Shown: positions 8,979 to 19,062, counted from the first letter of the stretch. The stretch is DNA of 64,000 nt from an uncultured Bartonella sp. (GCA_946478665.1 CAMLCZ010000002.1:231674-295673), one strand, 5' to 3'. Notes: generated by a model from the sequence alone, not told the origin. Made by a program: numbers and translations.

Positions 8979-10133
8979 TTAATAAGCTTGCCTATAAAGT
9001 GCCAAGGCGTCCGCTTCGGTGACATTTATTGGATTATTAACGAGCAAGCGCGTTTGCTTGACCGCATCGGTTGCAAGCACAGGCAAACTGTCATATGCCA
9101 CGCCAACATCGGCTAGATGACGCGGAACGCCTGTTCTTTGCATGATTGTATCAATAAAAGTTATAAATGCTTCAGATTGCTGCGCGATAGTCTGTTGCCC
9201 GCCCACACCCAATATATTTGCCAATTGGGCATAATATTTTTCAGCAGCCTGCCGGTTAAATCTTAAAACAGGTACCAGCATAAGTGTGTTCGCCAAACTA
9301 TGCGGCAAGTGATAATGGCTGCAAAGAGGATATGCCAATGCGTGAACGGCTCCGACTGGCGAATTGGCAAAGGCTTGCCCAGCCATATGCGCACCAAGCA
9401 GCATCGCTTCACGGGCATCTTTGTTATTTCCGTCTTCATAGGTCGATACAATGTTATCTGCCAGAAGCTTTAAGCCTTCACACGCAAAAGCATCTGAAAC
9501 AGGATTTTTCTTAATCTTACCGGTATAAGCTTCAATCGCGTGCACCATAGCATCAATGCCCGTTGCTGCCGTTTGATCGCGGGCTAAACCAATTGTCAGT
9601 TCACCATCAAGCAAAACCCTATCGGCAAACAGTTGTTGGGCAACAACACCCATTCTGGTTGCCGCCCCCACTGTCAGAACAGAAACATTGGTTGCTTCCG
9701 AACCTGGCCCAGCCGTGGTAGGAATTTGCACAAGCGGCAGCCTTTTACTCGTTATATTATCTTGCCCATAAATATCTTTCAGCTTTTGATCCGATGCCAA
9801 TAATACGGCTGTTATTTTTGCAACATCCATCGACGAGCCGTCGCCAAAGCCAATAACGATGTTAACGCCTGCTGCCCTTGCCTTATTTGCGCAATCAAGA
9901 GCCATAATTTCAGTTGGATTGGTAACAACTTGATCGAACACAACAACCTTGAAACCATTGTTTTCTAACGAAATTTTTGCTGGTTCTAAAATACCACTTT
10001 TATGGAGGCTTTCATCGGTTACAATAAGAACCCTGCGTCCATCATAATACCGATCAATAAATTCGCCTAAATGGCGCGCCCCACCCCATTCAACAGTAAT
10101 AGACGGTACCGAATTAAAACAAAAAGCCTGCAT
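8979..10133 (-). CDS. Iron-containing alcohol dehydrogenase (type III)
   Basis: This 384-residue group III metal-dependent alcohol dehydrogenase carries the NAD-binding GFGDGSSMDVAK motif (about residues 95-106), the IPTTAGPGSEATNVSVLT segment, and the four expected metal ligands Asp194, His198 (GIDAMVHAIEAY), His264 and His278 (VHALAYPLCSHYHLPH). GGGAG upstream of the ATG at 10133 supports the start. It lies 81 bases downstream of a succinate-semialdehyde dehydrogenase-like gene on the same strand. That pairing makes a 4-hydroxybutyrate dehydrogenase role attractive, but lactaldehyde, propanediol or other alcohols remain possible for this family. Confidence 0.9.
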   Translation of the reverse strand: MQAFCFNSVPSITVEWGGARHLGEFIDRYYDGRRVLIVTDESLHKSGILEPAKISLENNGFKVVVFDQVVTNPTEIMALDCANKARAAGVNIVIGFGDGSSMDVAKITAVLLASDQKLKDIYGQDNITSKRLPLVQIPTTAGPGSEATNVSVLTVGAATRMGVVAQQLFADRVLLDGELTIGLARDQTAATGIDAMVHAIEAYTGKIKKNPVSDAFACEGLKLLADNIVSTYEDGNNKDAREAMLLGAHMAGQAFANSPVGAVHALAYPLCSHYHLPHSLANTLMLVPVLRFNRQAAEKYYAQLANILGVGGQQTIAQQSEAFITFIDTIMQRTGVPRHLADVGVAYDSLPVLATDAVKQTRLLVNNPINVTEADALALYRQAY

Positions 10134-10165
10134 GAATCCGCTCCCAAGTTTACATCATGCATTTA

Positions 10166-10184
10166 ACTGCGTGTGACACGCAGT
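10166..10184. repeat. Perfect 8-bp palindrome between the two dehydrogenase genes
   Basis: ACTGCGTG and CACGCAGT form a perfect 8-bp stem around a 3-base TGA centre in the 81-base gap between the dehydrogenase genes. There is no T-run on either side, so it is not a standard terminator. It could be an operator, an mRNA-stabilising hairpin or a processing site. Confidence 0.55.
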
Positions 10185-10214
10185 CAGCATAAGGGTGTCA
10201 TTTTCCTATCCCGT

Positions 10215-11660
10215 CTAGTCTAAAGCATCACAAATATATTTCGTTTCCATATATTCTTCGATGCCGTATTTTGACCCCTCTCGTCCAATGCCAGACTGTT
10301 TAACACCACCAAATGGTGCCACCTCATTGGAAATAAGACCTGTATTGTGACCAACCATGCCATATTCTAATGCTTCACTCACCCTGACAGCACGGGCAAA
10401 ATCGCGTGTATAGAAATACGCTGCAAGACCAAAAATTGTATCATTGGCCATTTCTATTGCTTCGCTTTCATTATCGAATTTAAAGAGTGGGGCAACTGGA
10501 CCAAATGTTTCTTCACGCGCAAAACGCATATCTGATGTGATATTGGTCATGATGGTTGGTTCGTAAAATAATCCCCCCAACCTTTTTCCACCAAGAACCA
10601 ATTTACCACCTTTTTCCACGGCATCAGCAATATGCTCATCAACCTTCTTAAGGGCACTTTCTTCAATCAATGGCCCTATATCTGTTGTTGAATTGATACC
10701 GTTACCCACTTTTAAAGCTTGCACAGCCTGTTTCAACTTTTCAGTAAATGCATCATAAACACCAGATTGTACCAAAATACGGTTGGCGCAAACACATGTT
10801 TGTCCGGCATTACGATATTTGCAGGCAATTGCTCCTTTAACAGCAGCGTCAAGGTCAGCATCATCAAACACGATGAAGGGCGCGTTTCCCCCCAATTCAA
10901 GTGATATACGCTTAATAGTAGGCGCGCATTCTGCCATAAGCGCCCGCCCAACTTCAGTTGAGCCTGTAAAAGACAGTTTGCGCACAATTTGACTTTCGGT
11001 CAAAACTTTACCGATGCTGGACGATTTGCCAGTAACAATTTGTAATACACCTGCTGGGATACCCGCTTTTTGCGCCAACTCGCCAAGTGCCAATGCTGTT
11101 AATGGCGTTAAACTTGCCGGACGCACAATCATTGTACAGCCTGCCGCCAATGCAGGTGCCGCCTTACGGGTAATCATTGCTGCAGGAAAGTTCCACGGGG
11201 TAATGGCCGCCGTAACACCAATTGGCTGTTTTATAACCGTTATGCGTTGGTTGACCTGCGGTGAAGGAATAGCATCACCATAGGTGCGTTTTGCTTCTTC
11301 TGCAAACCATTCAACAAAAGATGCAGCATAAAGAATTTCACCACGCGCCTCTTTAAGCGGCTTGCCCTGCTCACAGGTCATAATCATGGCAAGATCATCC
11401 GCATATTCAATCATCAAATCAAACCACTTACGCAATAAAGCAGAACGTTTTGCTGCAGGTAATGCACGCCATGATTTGAATGCTTTTTCAGATGCGTTTA
11501 TAGCACCTTCAATCTGCTTTGCTGTTAAAGAAGGTACATGCCCTACTATTTCTCCATCTGCCGGATTGGTAACCGCGATCTTTGCATTGTCTTCCGCTGC
11601 TTGCCATTTGCCATCAATAAGACATTTATCTTTCAACAAGCTTTGATCGTTCAATTTCAT
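10215..11660 (-). CDS. gabD: NAD(P)-dependent succinate-semialdehyde dehydrogenase
   Basis: This 481-residue aldehyde dehydrogenase carries the SSADH-type features ITPWNFPAAMITRKAAPALAAG, FTGSTEVG, LELGGNAPFIVFDDAD and NAGQTCVCANR, with the catalytic Cys289. Its CVC pattern (Cys289/Cys291) matches the redox-switch loop of GabD-type enzymes. The frame is open to 11783, but a strong AGGAGGT eight bases upstream fixes the ATG at 11660. The enzyme oxidises succinate semialdehyde to succinate, feeding the TCA cycle from GABA or 4-hydroxybutyrate. No GABA aminotransferase is adjacent; the partner here is the Fe-alcohol dehydrogenase gene downstream. Confidence 0.92.
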   Translation of the reverse strand: MKLNDQSLLKDKCLIDGKWQAAEDNAKIAVTNPADGEIVGHVPSLTAKQIEGAINASEKAFKSWRALPAAKRSALLRKWFDLMIEYADDLAMIMTCEQGKPLKEARGEILYAASFVEWFAEEAKRTYGDAIPSPQVNQRITVIKQPIGVTAAITPWNFPAAMITRKAAPALAAGCTMIVRPASLTPLTALALGELAQKAGIPAGVLQIVTGKSSSIGKVLTESQIVRKLSFTGSTEVGRALMAECAPTIKRISLELGGNAPFIVFDDADLDAAVKGAIACKYRNAGQTCVCANRILVQSGVYDAFTEKLKQAVQALKVGNGINSTTDIGPLIEESALKKVDEHIADAVEKGGKLVLGGKRLGGLFYEPTIMTNITSDMRFAREETFGPVAPLFKFDNESEAIEMANDTIFGLAAYFYTRDFARAVRVSEALEYGMVGHNTGLISNEVAPFGGVKQSGIGREGSKYGIEEYMETKYICDALD

Positions 11661-12402
11661 GGGATTATACCTCCTGATTAAACCGGAAAACCTTTGTTTT
11701 GATTGATAGGCAGATGAACCGGTTAGTTTGAAGGTATGGTATGAACATTTTTCTTCAAGGGCAAGCATATTGCCGTTCAACATAATGTTTAGGCAATATG
11801 TATGATGCTATTGAGGGAATTGAGAAAAATACTTTAGTTATTTGTTGGGGTTCTAGAGAATTGTCATGCCATCTAAATTGATGGGTAAAAATCACGATAC
11901 AAGATAACATCAACCATCGATAAAACTTCAATTAAGGATAAATCTAAACTGACAATCTTCAAGATTCGCGTTCTTAAATCCTGTTATTTTTGAAATCGTC
12001 ACTATCAAATTCGAATAACCCTTATTGCAAAACACACATTATTTATCGAAAAATTTATCGCAAACATAAAACAATCATCACATTAAATGGAAAGCAACAA
12101 TACAAACCGACAGCAGTTGTTTCCGCCAAGTCCTGTCCATCTCATATTCAGCGCATGAACGACTTCATCGCATGAATAACATGAACAAGGTGAAAGACGC
12201 GAATGTTTTTATCTTTGCTGAACCGATCGTCATCATCACGGCGTGAAAACATTGTTGGCTGATACTCTTTCATGTTTTTCAACATAGAAATCATTTTCGC
12301 CACGCAGTTACCGATCAACCATCAATCAAACGCAGTAAACCGCCGAATAACAGTGACATTAAACGGTAAGGAATGATGACTATAATCGGAAAAAGCTTCC
12401 TT
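11661..12402. other. Intergenic region left of the island
   Basis: This is about 740 bases of AT-rich DNA between gabD and the left direct repeat. The short frames inside it, such as one at 11990-12175, have no ribosome-binding site or recognisable sequence. The promoter of gabD should lie near 11700-11800. Nothing else is evident. Confidence 0.5.
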
Positions 12403-12434
12403 AACAGGAAGAGAAATGTGGTGGGCCCGGAGGG
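12403..12434 (-). repeat. Left direct repeat: displaced 3' end of tRNA(CAU), candidate att site
   Basis: These 32 bases match 23153-23184 with a single mismatch (12413 versus 23163). The right half, from the CCA complement into the T-stem, equals 16 bases of the tRNA 3' end; the left half equals the 16 bases flanking the tRNA. Beyond 12434 the match to the tRNA stops. A displaced tRNA 3' fragment is what site-specific integration into a tRNA gene leaves at the far end of the element. Confidence 0.8.
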
Positions 12435-12533
12435 TAGCTATAAACACTTTGAAAACAAAAGATTAGAACAATGTGAGACTTTTTTATCTCTATATATTTC
12501 AATGGTTTATAAAAGTGTTTGTTCCACTAAATC

Positions 12534-13458
12534 ATGCAGGCAAGCATATCTAGTTTGCCTGCCTTCAAATCAATTCAACTGCAATGGTTAGGCAATCTTT
12601 GCAGTGACTCCAATATAAGCGACAACGCCATGCGTGTCGCTGGTCTCATTGCGCTTAAATACGTTAATGGACAAACAGGTACGGCATGGCCATCGTTTCA
12701 AACATTGGCAAAAGCTTTGGAAACAAGTGTAAAGACCATTCAGCGTGCAATTCGTGAGCTCAGAAGTACAAATTGGTTCACAATCAAACGCGGAAATGGT
12801 CTTTCACACAATACAGAATACAAACCGTTTGACATTTCAATCCTAGATGCTTCTACGCGTAAAGAAAAATCGGTCAAAATTGTTACCGTTATTGATAATA
12901 AAACAACTAAAAGCAAGACAGCTTTGTCCCTTGAAGACGGTCAAATCTGTCCATCAAACCTAAGGAATGAAATAATAATATCCCTCCCTTTTTATCCCAC
13001 TCGGCTCCCCAGAAAGCAGAAAGAGAGGAAGGCGGTCAACAATTTTCTAAACTTTGAGAAAAGTGACCTGAGAAAATGCGTCCTCAGAATCATATGCTTG
13101 CAGAGCGCTCATTTAACGCTCTTTTCAGAGGAAAACCAAACCAAAGCTAAGCATTTCGCCTCAAGCTATTGCTTGAATATGAAGCTCAGAAAAGAACTGC
13201 GCCTTCTTATTTCCTTCCCTATCTAAAAAAATTAATTCTTGAATTTGAAAACGCTCCACCATTAGACAATGAAGATTATTTTTATATAACATCAAATCAT
13301 AAAGAGTGGTGCGCGTGGTCTAATCAAGTTTATATAAATTATGGCAATTCTGGTCGTAGAAAAATAGAAAAACTAACTTTTATCTCACCGAAACAAGATA
13401 TCCCGATCAGATTCGTCCTTATCATTACAACCATAAAATCAATATGATAGATTTATGA
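12534..13458 (+). pseudogene. Decayed winged helix-turn-helix protein gene (phage/plasmid replication-type HTH)
   Basis: The first part reads as an N-terminal HTH_36-like domain: SIQLQWLGNLCSDSNISDNAMRV, then TAWPSFQTLAKALETSVKTIQRAIRELRS. Such domains occur in phage and plasmid replication-type proteins and regulators. After about codon 140 the frame loses sense. A second frame (about 12970-13405, with several stops) reads NIPPFLSHSAPQKAEREEGG and later YFLPYLKKLILEFENAPP and EDYFYITSNHKEWCAWSNQV. A third frame ends TRYPDQIRPYHYNHKI with a stop at 13456-13458. Use of all three frames in order points to at least two frameshifts plus stops. An intact shorter protein (12534-13226) remains possible. 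It is convergent with the Res gene and sits beside the left repeat. Confidence 0.65.
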
Positions 13459-13466
13459 TCACAAAT

Positions 13467-16400
13467 TTAATGAACAACTTCCATCAGCTTGTCATAACTA
13501 TCGACAACATCATATTTGACTTGATCAGACGTGATGTTAGTAAAAAATTTTCTTGCACAATCGATTTTAGCTTTTTCGACAGCACGCAGTTCCATGGATG
13601 ACATTGAACCTTTGGTCTCTGCAACAAAATAGATATGTTTGACCGTTCCTTCCTTGAAGGCAATTGCCCAATCGGGGTTATAATTTCCTACAGGCGTTGG
13701 AATGAAAAAACCATTTGGCAATTTTGCGTATACAACCACTTCATCTGCCTTATCAAGTTTTTCGACAAATTTGCGCTCATTGTTAGAATCAGTGAAGACA
13801 TAGTCATAAACATGCCGGTCGGCCTTATAGGCCTTGGCAAAGTCATACTGCCTTTTGTCTTGGGTGAAGATGTTGCTTTCAAATGTTTCATCGAGCGGAT
13901 CGTAGGTAAGATTCTCAACAATCATAATTGCTTTTTGCTCGTTGATCAAACGAATGCTTTTCGCAATAAAATCTTCAGGGTTGGTTCTGAACTGGCTGAA
14001 AACAGCTTTGTTCATATTCTTTAAAATCATGGTAATGGTTTTACGTTTCAGATTTGTCGCCTCGGCAATTTTGCCTATTAGATCATATTTGACAAATGAA
14101 TGGATCGAGCCTTTATCAATTACTGTCTTATTACCAGATATTTCAAAGGCCTCGCCTTTTTGCAAATTTTCATAACTGGTATTGTTACTCTGGCTGCCTG
14201 TAACAATATGATATTGCAGAGGACTAACCTTTAATTCTTTATCGAGAGCCTTAACAGCATTTTCAATCAATTCTTCTGTTTGGAAATCCACCATATAAAC
14301 AGCCTTGCGATTGATCTTGCCCCAAAGCGCTCGAAATTCCTTTTTATTAAAGTTATCGTTTAAAGGGTTAGTTCTAGTTTTGCGGTCGTCATCGGCAACT
14401 TTGAGTGCATTGAGATCAAAGACGCTGTTGACCAGCTTGAATATTTCTTCGCCCATGTTAGCCAACTCTGGTGGCAAATCAGCTAAAGCATTTTCCTTAG
14501 AAGCTTGGTGGTAAACAGGAGAAATACTATCATTATCATCAATATAGTCATTCTCCCGAAGATAGAGATAAATCCGTCGCGCCATTTGCAGCGTGACCGT
14601 TACATTTCCAGTTTCAAGTTGTAATATCTTGCCAGTGAAATAGTCTTCATCAGCTTTTTGTGGGCGTGCAGACAGGCTTTCAGTGATGTCGCTCTGCAAC
14701 CCTTTAACAAATTGTTCATAGCTCTCGCTGGCAACAACGGTGAGCACATTAACATCATGCACGATTGCAGCATCGTCCACACGGTCGCCATGTTTATCAA
14801 CGCTTAAGCGTAAGCCACGGCCAACTTCCTGTCGGCGAGAGGTTGTGTTGTCGCTATGTTTCAACGCACAAATGGTAAAGATATTCGGGTTGTCCCAACC
14901 TTCACGCAAAGCCGAATGTGAAAAGATAAAGCGTGTTGGTTCTTCAAAAGACAAAAGCCGCTTCTTGTCTTTCAAAATCAGGTCATAGGCATCGACATCA
15001 TCTGATTCACCGTCTCTTTTTATTTCGGAATCGACAGATTGCTTTGTTTTTTTATCAATCGAAAAATAGCCATTATGGGTGCGCTCGACCTTAATATTAT
15101 CGAGGTATTGCCGATAATCGGGATCAGGTAGAAACCCTTCCCGGTTCAGGCGTGCCAAATATTCTTCTTCAAAGATTTTGGCATAATCACCCTTTTGGGC
15201 GCCACTTTCATCATAAAGGCGATATTTGGCAACCTCATCAATGAAGAACAGCGACAATGTCTTGATGCCGCGCTTGAAATTTTGCGCCTCGCGCTCGAAA
15301 TGCGCGTCAATCGCCTCTCTTATCTGGATGCGCCGCAACATGGTTTCATTAACATCACCAGTGGCCTCGCCCGCTTCTATTTCTATACCATTGATAAAGC
15401 TGACCTTGTTAGTGTGCGCATCAATATCGGCAATGACAAAGCCCTTATATTGGTCAAGCTCATTCGAAAATGAAAATAGATCATCATTCTTGCCGAATTT
15501 GCGGGTAATGCGCTTGATGCCAGAAGCCTGTTTCACCTCAAACTCAATACGGGCTTGCGGAGCGGCTTTGGAAATCTCGATGGATTGTAGATAAAGATAA
15601 GCATTGGTGCCGCTTAACCCTTTAACGGTTATGCCCCGCACGGATATTTTCTTGACCAGCTTTTGTTGATAAGCATCCAAAGCATCAAGCCGGTAAATCT
15701 TGTTATGCTCTTTCTTATGCGTCGCTGAATAGCGCAGGACCATCATGGGGCAGAAATCAGCCAAGGAATCTAGCGTCTTCGCTCCTTCCATCTTTTGCGG
15801 CTCATCCAATATCATGATCGGTCGATTGGCGCTGATCACATCAATCGGCTTACGTGACTGGAATTCATCCAGCTCCATACGAATGCGTCGAGCATCCTTA
15901 CCCTTGGCATTAAATGCCTGCACATTGATAATCAAGACATTGATGCCGGCATCAGAAGAAAAACTTTCTAGTTGTGACAGGTTTTTAGAATTATAGATAA
16001 AAACCCGTGCCTTTTTGCCATATTCCATCAGGAAATGCTCAGCCATCAAATCAAAAGATTGAAAGACACCTTCGCGAATGGCAATGCTTGGTACCACAAC
16101 AATGAATTTATTCCAGCCATAAAGTTTGTTCATTTCGAACATAGTGCGGATATAGCAATAGGTTTTGCCGGTGCCAGTTTCCATCTCGATATCAAGATTG
16201 ACAGGTGCAATCTTGTCTTTGGAGAGTACTGGGGAAGCTGTGAGATTTTGCCGTTTTTGCACATCGTTTACGTTTTTCAGCAAGGCAATATCGTCAAGCC
16301 GTAGATCATTGTTCTTAAAGCCAACAATCTCAATGTCAGCCTGTTGCTGACCTTTTTCATCAATCCGCTTGCCCGTGTCTATCCGATATTTCAAACCACT

Positions 16401-16487
16401 GTCAAAAGGCTGGCCTGCAAAACAATCGGTAACGGCCTGCACAGCATCAAGCTGATAGGACTGTTTCTTAAATTTAATCTGCATCAC
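13467..16487 (-). CDS. res: Type III restriction endonuclease/helicase subunit (Res)
   Basis: This is a 1006-residue protein. The SF2 helicase core has Walker A METGTGKT (residues 102-109), the Walker B variant ILDEPQKM, motif III SATH and motif VI QEVGRGLRL. A C-terminal PD-(D/E)xK-like nuclease is suggested by NPDWAIAF followed by KHIYFVAETKG. This is the standard layout of Res subunits, which translocate on DNA and cut unmodified sites with Mod. It begins nine bases after the mod gene on the same strand and is the last gene of the operon. It appears full length. Confidence 0.93.
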   Translation of the reverse strand: MMQIKFKKQSYQLDAVQAVTDCFAGQPFDSGLKYRIDTGKRIDEKGQQQADIEIVGFKNNDLRLDDIALLKNVNDVQKRQNLTASPVLSKDKIAPVNLDIEMETGTGKTYCYIRTMFEMNKLYGWNKFIVVVPSIAIREGVFQSFDLMAEHFLMEYGKKARVFIYNSKNLSQLESFSSDAGINVLIINVQAFNAKGKDARRIRMELDEFQSRKPIDVISANRPIMILDEPQKMEGAKTLDSLADFCPMMVLRYSATHKKEHNKIYRLDALDAYQQKLVKKISVRGITVKGLSGTNAYLYLQSIEISKAAPQARIEFEVKQASGIKRITRKFGKNDDLFSFSNELDQYKGFVIADIDAHTNKVSFINGIEIEAGEATGDVNETMLRRIQIREAIDAHFEREAQNFKRGIKTLSLFFIDEVAKYRLYDESGAQKGDYAKIFEEEYLARLNREGFLPDPDYRQYLDNIKVERTHNGYFSIDKKTKQSVDSEIKRDGESDDVDAYDLILKDKKRLLSFEEPTRFIFSHSALREGWDNPNIFTICALKHSDNTTSRRQEVGRGLRLSVDKHGDRVDDAAIVHDVNVLTVVASESYEQFVKGLQSDITESLSARPQKADEDYFTGKILQLETGNVTVTLQMARRIYLYLRENDYIDDNDSISPVYHQASKENALADLPPELANMGEEIFKLVNSVFDLNALKVADDDRKTRTNPLNDNFNKKEFRALWGKINRKAVYMVDFQTEELIENAVKALDKELKVSPLQYHIVTGSQSNNTSYENLQKGEAFEISGNKTVIDKGSIHSFVKYDLIGKIAEATNLKRKTITMILKNMNKAVFSQFRTNPEDFIAKSIRLINEQKAIMIVENLTYDPLDETFESNIFTQDKRQYDFAKAYKADRHVYDYVFTDSNNERKFVEKLDKADEVVVYAKLPNGFFIPTPVGNYNPDWAIAFKEGTVKHIYFVAETKGSMSSMELRAVEKAKIDCARKFFTNITSDQVKYDVVDSYDKLMEVVH

Positions 16488-16495
16488 TGACCCCG

Positions 16496-18397
16496 TTAAA
16501 TGGTTCTAACGTCGGTATCAGGCGACATCAGTTTGAATATTTGCGTGATGTTGATCTTGACCGCGTCAGAGGCAAAACCATTGTCACGGAACACGACACG
16601 CATTGGGTGGCGCTGGGCAAGCTCTTTAACCAAAGCCTCATCAATGCCTTGCTCAAAACAAGCAACTAATGCATTATCATCAACAAAATAGACAGACTTG
16701 CCATGAATGTTTTCCTTCTCAATTGGCAACGTCAGATCCACACCCCAATCTAGAAGCACTTGAAACAGCAAATCCTCAGGTGTTCTATCGGGCTTAATAT
16801 TATTGATATCATCAAGTAGATCAGCTTGCTCAATCTCATCTGGAAAATAGTAAACATCTTCCATATTAGAGGTATCAACTTTCAATACACGAAATCCGAT
16901 ATCAAGATCCTCATCAGGATTTTCTTTTTTAATTTTTTCACCTGCGCGGCGAATACGTTCTTTCGAGATTTCTGCAATATTCTTGTAACCAGCTTTGTAG
17001 GCTTCTGATTTTTCTTCAGTTAATTCCGGCAATTGTATTGAAATACATTGTCGTTTGCAGCCATCTTCAGCATTCAATTTCATCACCGCATGGGCAGTGG
17101 TACCCGATCCCGCAAAAAAATCCAAAATGATGAAGTCAGAAGTATTATAACCTGCTAACTTAATCAATAATTTAATAAGATCAATGTTCTTTGGATTATC
17201 AAAATGTAACTCAAATTCCTTATGTATTTGAGAAACTTCAACGTCTAACCAGTTACTATTTCGTAAATAAGTACTTGAGGGAGAAACCCAATACTGAACT
17301 CCACCATTTTTTCCAGTACCGTCTTTAATCTTTCTAATAAACTTTTTATCTCTACCTGTTCTTTCCCAATATTCCTCTAACGTAATCATTGAAGCAAAGT
17401 TTTCAACGTATTCTTGATAGTTTGAAATAGCAGCTTCTGCTTTTTCTTTAGACCACCGCCATTGCCCCGAGGCTGGTGTAACGCCAAGTAGTTCATAACG
17501 CATTGTTGGTCTGTCAGCACCACTCCAAAAAACATTCCAAACACCTTTTTTGGGCAATGTCTTTTTCGGTGCTTGCAATGGACTCATAAGAAAAGTATTA
17601 GTAGTTGAATATATTAAAATATATTCACAGCCGACATTCATACTATTAAGACCATCTTTAGCGAATTGTATATTAAGTGTCTTTGTTCTTCTTCTAATGA
17701 TTACTTGATTTCTAAAATTCGTTTCTCCAAACACCTCGTCACAAAGACGCTTGAGATTTGCCAGCTCATTATCCCCAATTGATATAAAAATAACACCGTC
17801 ATCACGTAGCAGATTGCGTGCGAGTTTCAACCTTGGATACATCATGTTAAGCCAATCTGAATGAAAACGGCCATTGCTATCATTATTGGTTACCAGCCGG
17901 TTGCCTTCCTCGTCTACTTGATTTGAGCGTTGCAGATAAGATTGCGTATCTTCAGCAAAATCATCTTCATAGATAAAATCATTACCAGTATTATAAGGCG
18001 GGTCGATATAGATCATCTTTACCTTATTGAGATAGGTCTCATGCAGCAGTTTTAACGCATCGAGATTATCGCCCTCGATAAACAGGTTTTTGGTTGTATC
18101 AAAATCGACACTTTCATCGCGTGCCGGGCGCAATGTCTTGGCAATTGGCGCATTGGCTGTAAGCAGCGCTTCGCGCTTGCCCGGCCAATCGATTTGATAA
18201 CGCTCTTGTGGTCCTTCAACAATATGATTAGACAATTCTTGTCTTAACAAATCAAAATCAATGGAACTCACAAGCTCTCCATTTTCGTCCCTTGTTTCTG
18301 TCACACAATTGGGAAACAACTCCGTGAGCTTTTCAACGTTTTGTCGGCTCAAATCGGGCGAATGCATTTTCATTTTTTCCATTGTTTTTTCTTTCAT
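16496..18397 (-). CDS. mod: Type III site-specific adenine-N6 DNA methyltransferase (Mod)
   Basis: This 633-residue beta-class N6-adenine methyltransferase has the catalytic IDPPYNTGNDF motif (Asp132-Pro-Pro-Tyr135) before the SAM-binding LDFFAGSGTTAHA (about residues 424-436), the order that defines the class. The middle section (about residues 240-400) is the likely target-recognition region and is AT-rich. Its ATG overlaps the upstream stop by four bases (ATGA), and res follows after nine bases. Mod would methylate one strand of an asymmetric site and give Res its specificity. The recognition site cannot be predicted from sequence. Confidence 0.94.
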   Translation of the reverse strand: MKEKTMEKMKMHSPDLSRQNVEKLTELFPNCVTETRDENGELVSSIDFDLLRQELSNHIVEGPQERYQIDWPGKREALLTANAPIAKTLRPARDESVDFDTTKNLFIEGDNLDALKLLHETYLNKVKMIYIDPPYNTGNDFIYEDDFAEDTQSYLQRSNQVDEEGNRLVTNNDSNGRFHSDWLNMMYPRLKLARNLLRDDGVIFISIGDNELANLKRLCDEVFGETNFRNQVIIRRRTKTLNIQFAKDGLNSMNVGCEYILIYSTTNTFLMSPLQAPKKTLPKKGVWNVFWSGADRPTMRYELLGVTPASGQWRWSKEKAEAAISNYQEYVENFASMITLEEYWERTGRDKKFIRKIKDGTGKNGGVQYWVSPSSTYLRNSNWLDVEVSQIHKEFELHFDNPKNIDLIKLLIKLAGYNTSDFIILDFFAGSGTTAHAVMKLNAEDGCKRQCISIQLPELTEEKSEAYKAGYKNIAEISKERIRRAGEKIKKENPDEDLDIGFRVLKVDTSNMEDVYYFPDEIEQADLLDDINNIKPDRTPEDLLFQVLLDWGVDLTLPIEKENIHGKSVYFVDDNALVACFEQGIDEALVKELAQRHPMRVVFRDNGFASDAVKINITQIFKLMSPDTDVRTI

Positions 18398-19062
18398 TCT
18401 TTCTGCAAAAGCAGCAGCTCAGCCTGTAGTTGTTTCAGTTTTCCGTTTATCTCAACCTTGCGGTTGAACTGTTTTTCATGATCAAACTTCGCCTTTAACC
18501 GAGCAATTTCTTTCTCCTTTTTACCGATTAAAGCCCATCTTTCAAGCTGATCTTTCAAGCTTTCCCCGCTGCGTTGCGGCAGGGGCAGAAGCTGGTGTAG
18601 CATAGCTTCATACAGCTTTTGCATATCCAACGCCACGGGCAAAGATTGACGCGGTGTATCGACTGGTTGCCATTCTGTTGCCAACATCTCATCCATAACC
18701 CATTTATTATGGTCTGCTTCATTACGTCGTTTGGGGATGGCCGCAGTTTTAACTTCATTACCAAAAAATAGCTCGAAGAATATTGGGAAGGGAATAGTCT
18801 TATCGATTGTACGCAGCAGCTCGATAGAAATATCGCGCTTTTTCAGGCGAACTTCCAAAATCTGGATCTCGGTTATTTGATCAGTTGCCGCTAAATGTAA
18901 AGTTTCAGGAGCTAATTTATAAGCCCAATTAATCTGCTCTATATCGTTAATTAATAATTGACGCAATCCGGATCGAGTTTTACAATGCTCGAGTATTTTT
19001 TCTTTTGGGACAACACGACCAAAAGCCGCTTGCTGCGGAAAAGCAAAAAGCACTCCATTCAT
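18394..19062 (-). CDS. DUF4391-like protein of the restriction operon
   Basis: This 222-residue protein of unknown function is overlapped by four bases with both neighbours. The N-terminal half is a compact domain (FAFPQQAAFGRVVPKEKI ... INWAYKLAPETLHL, then IQILEVRLKKRDISIELLRTIDKTIPFPIFFEL). The C-terminus is a highly charged, probably coiled-coil segment (GKKEKEIARLKAKFDHEKQFNRKV). The pattern and context match DUF4391 proteins, which I recall beside type III-like Mod/Res and SNF2 helicases; the family call is from memory. Tight coupling argues for a fixed stoichiometric role, perhaps bridging helicase and Mod/Res. Confidence 0.75.
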   Translation of the reverse strand: MNGVLFAFPQQAAFGRVVPKEKILEHCKTRSGLRQLLINDIEQINWAYKLAPETLHLAATDQITEIQILEVRLKKRDISIELLRTIDKTIPFPIFFELFFGNEVKTAAIPKRRNEADHNKWVMDEMLATEWQPVDTPRQSLPVALDMQKLYEAMLHQLLPLPQRSGESLKDQLERWALIGKKEKEIARLKAKFDHEKQFNRKVEINGKLKQLQAELLLLQKE

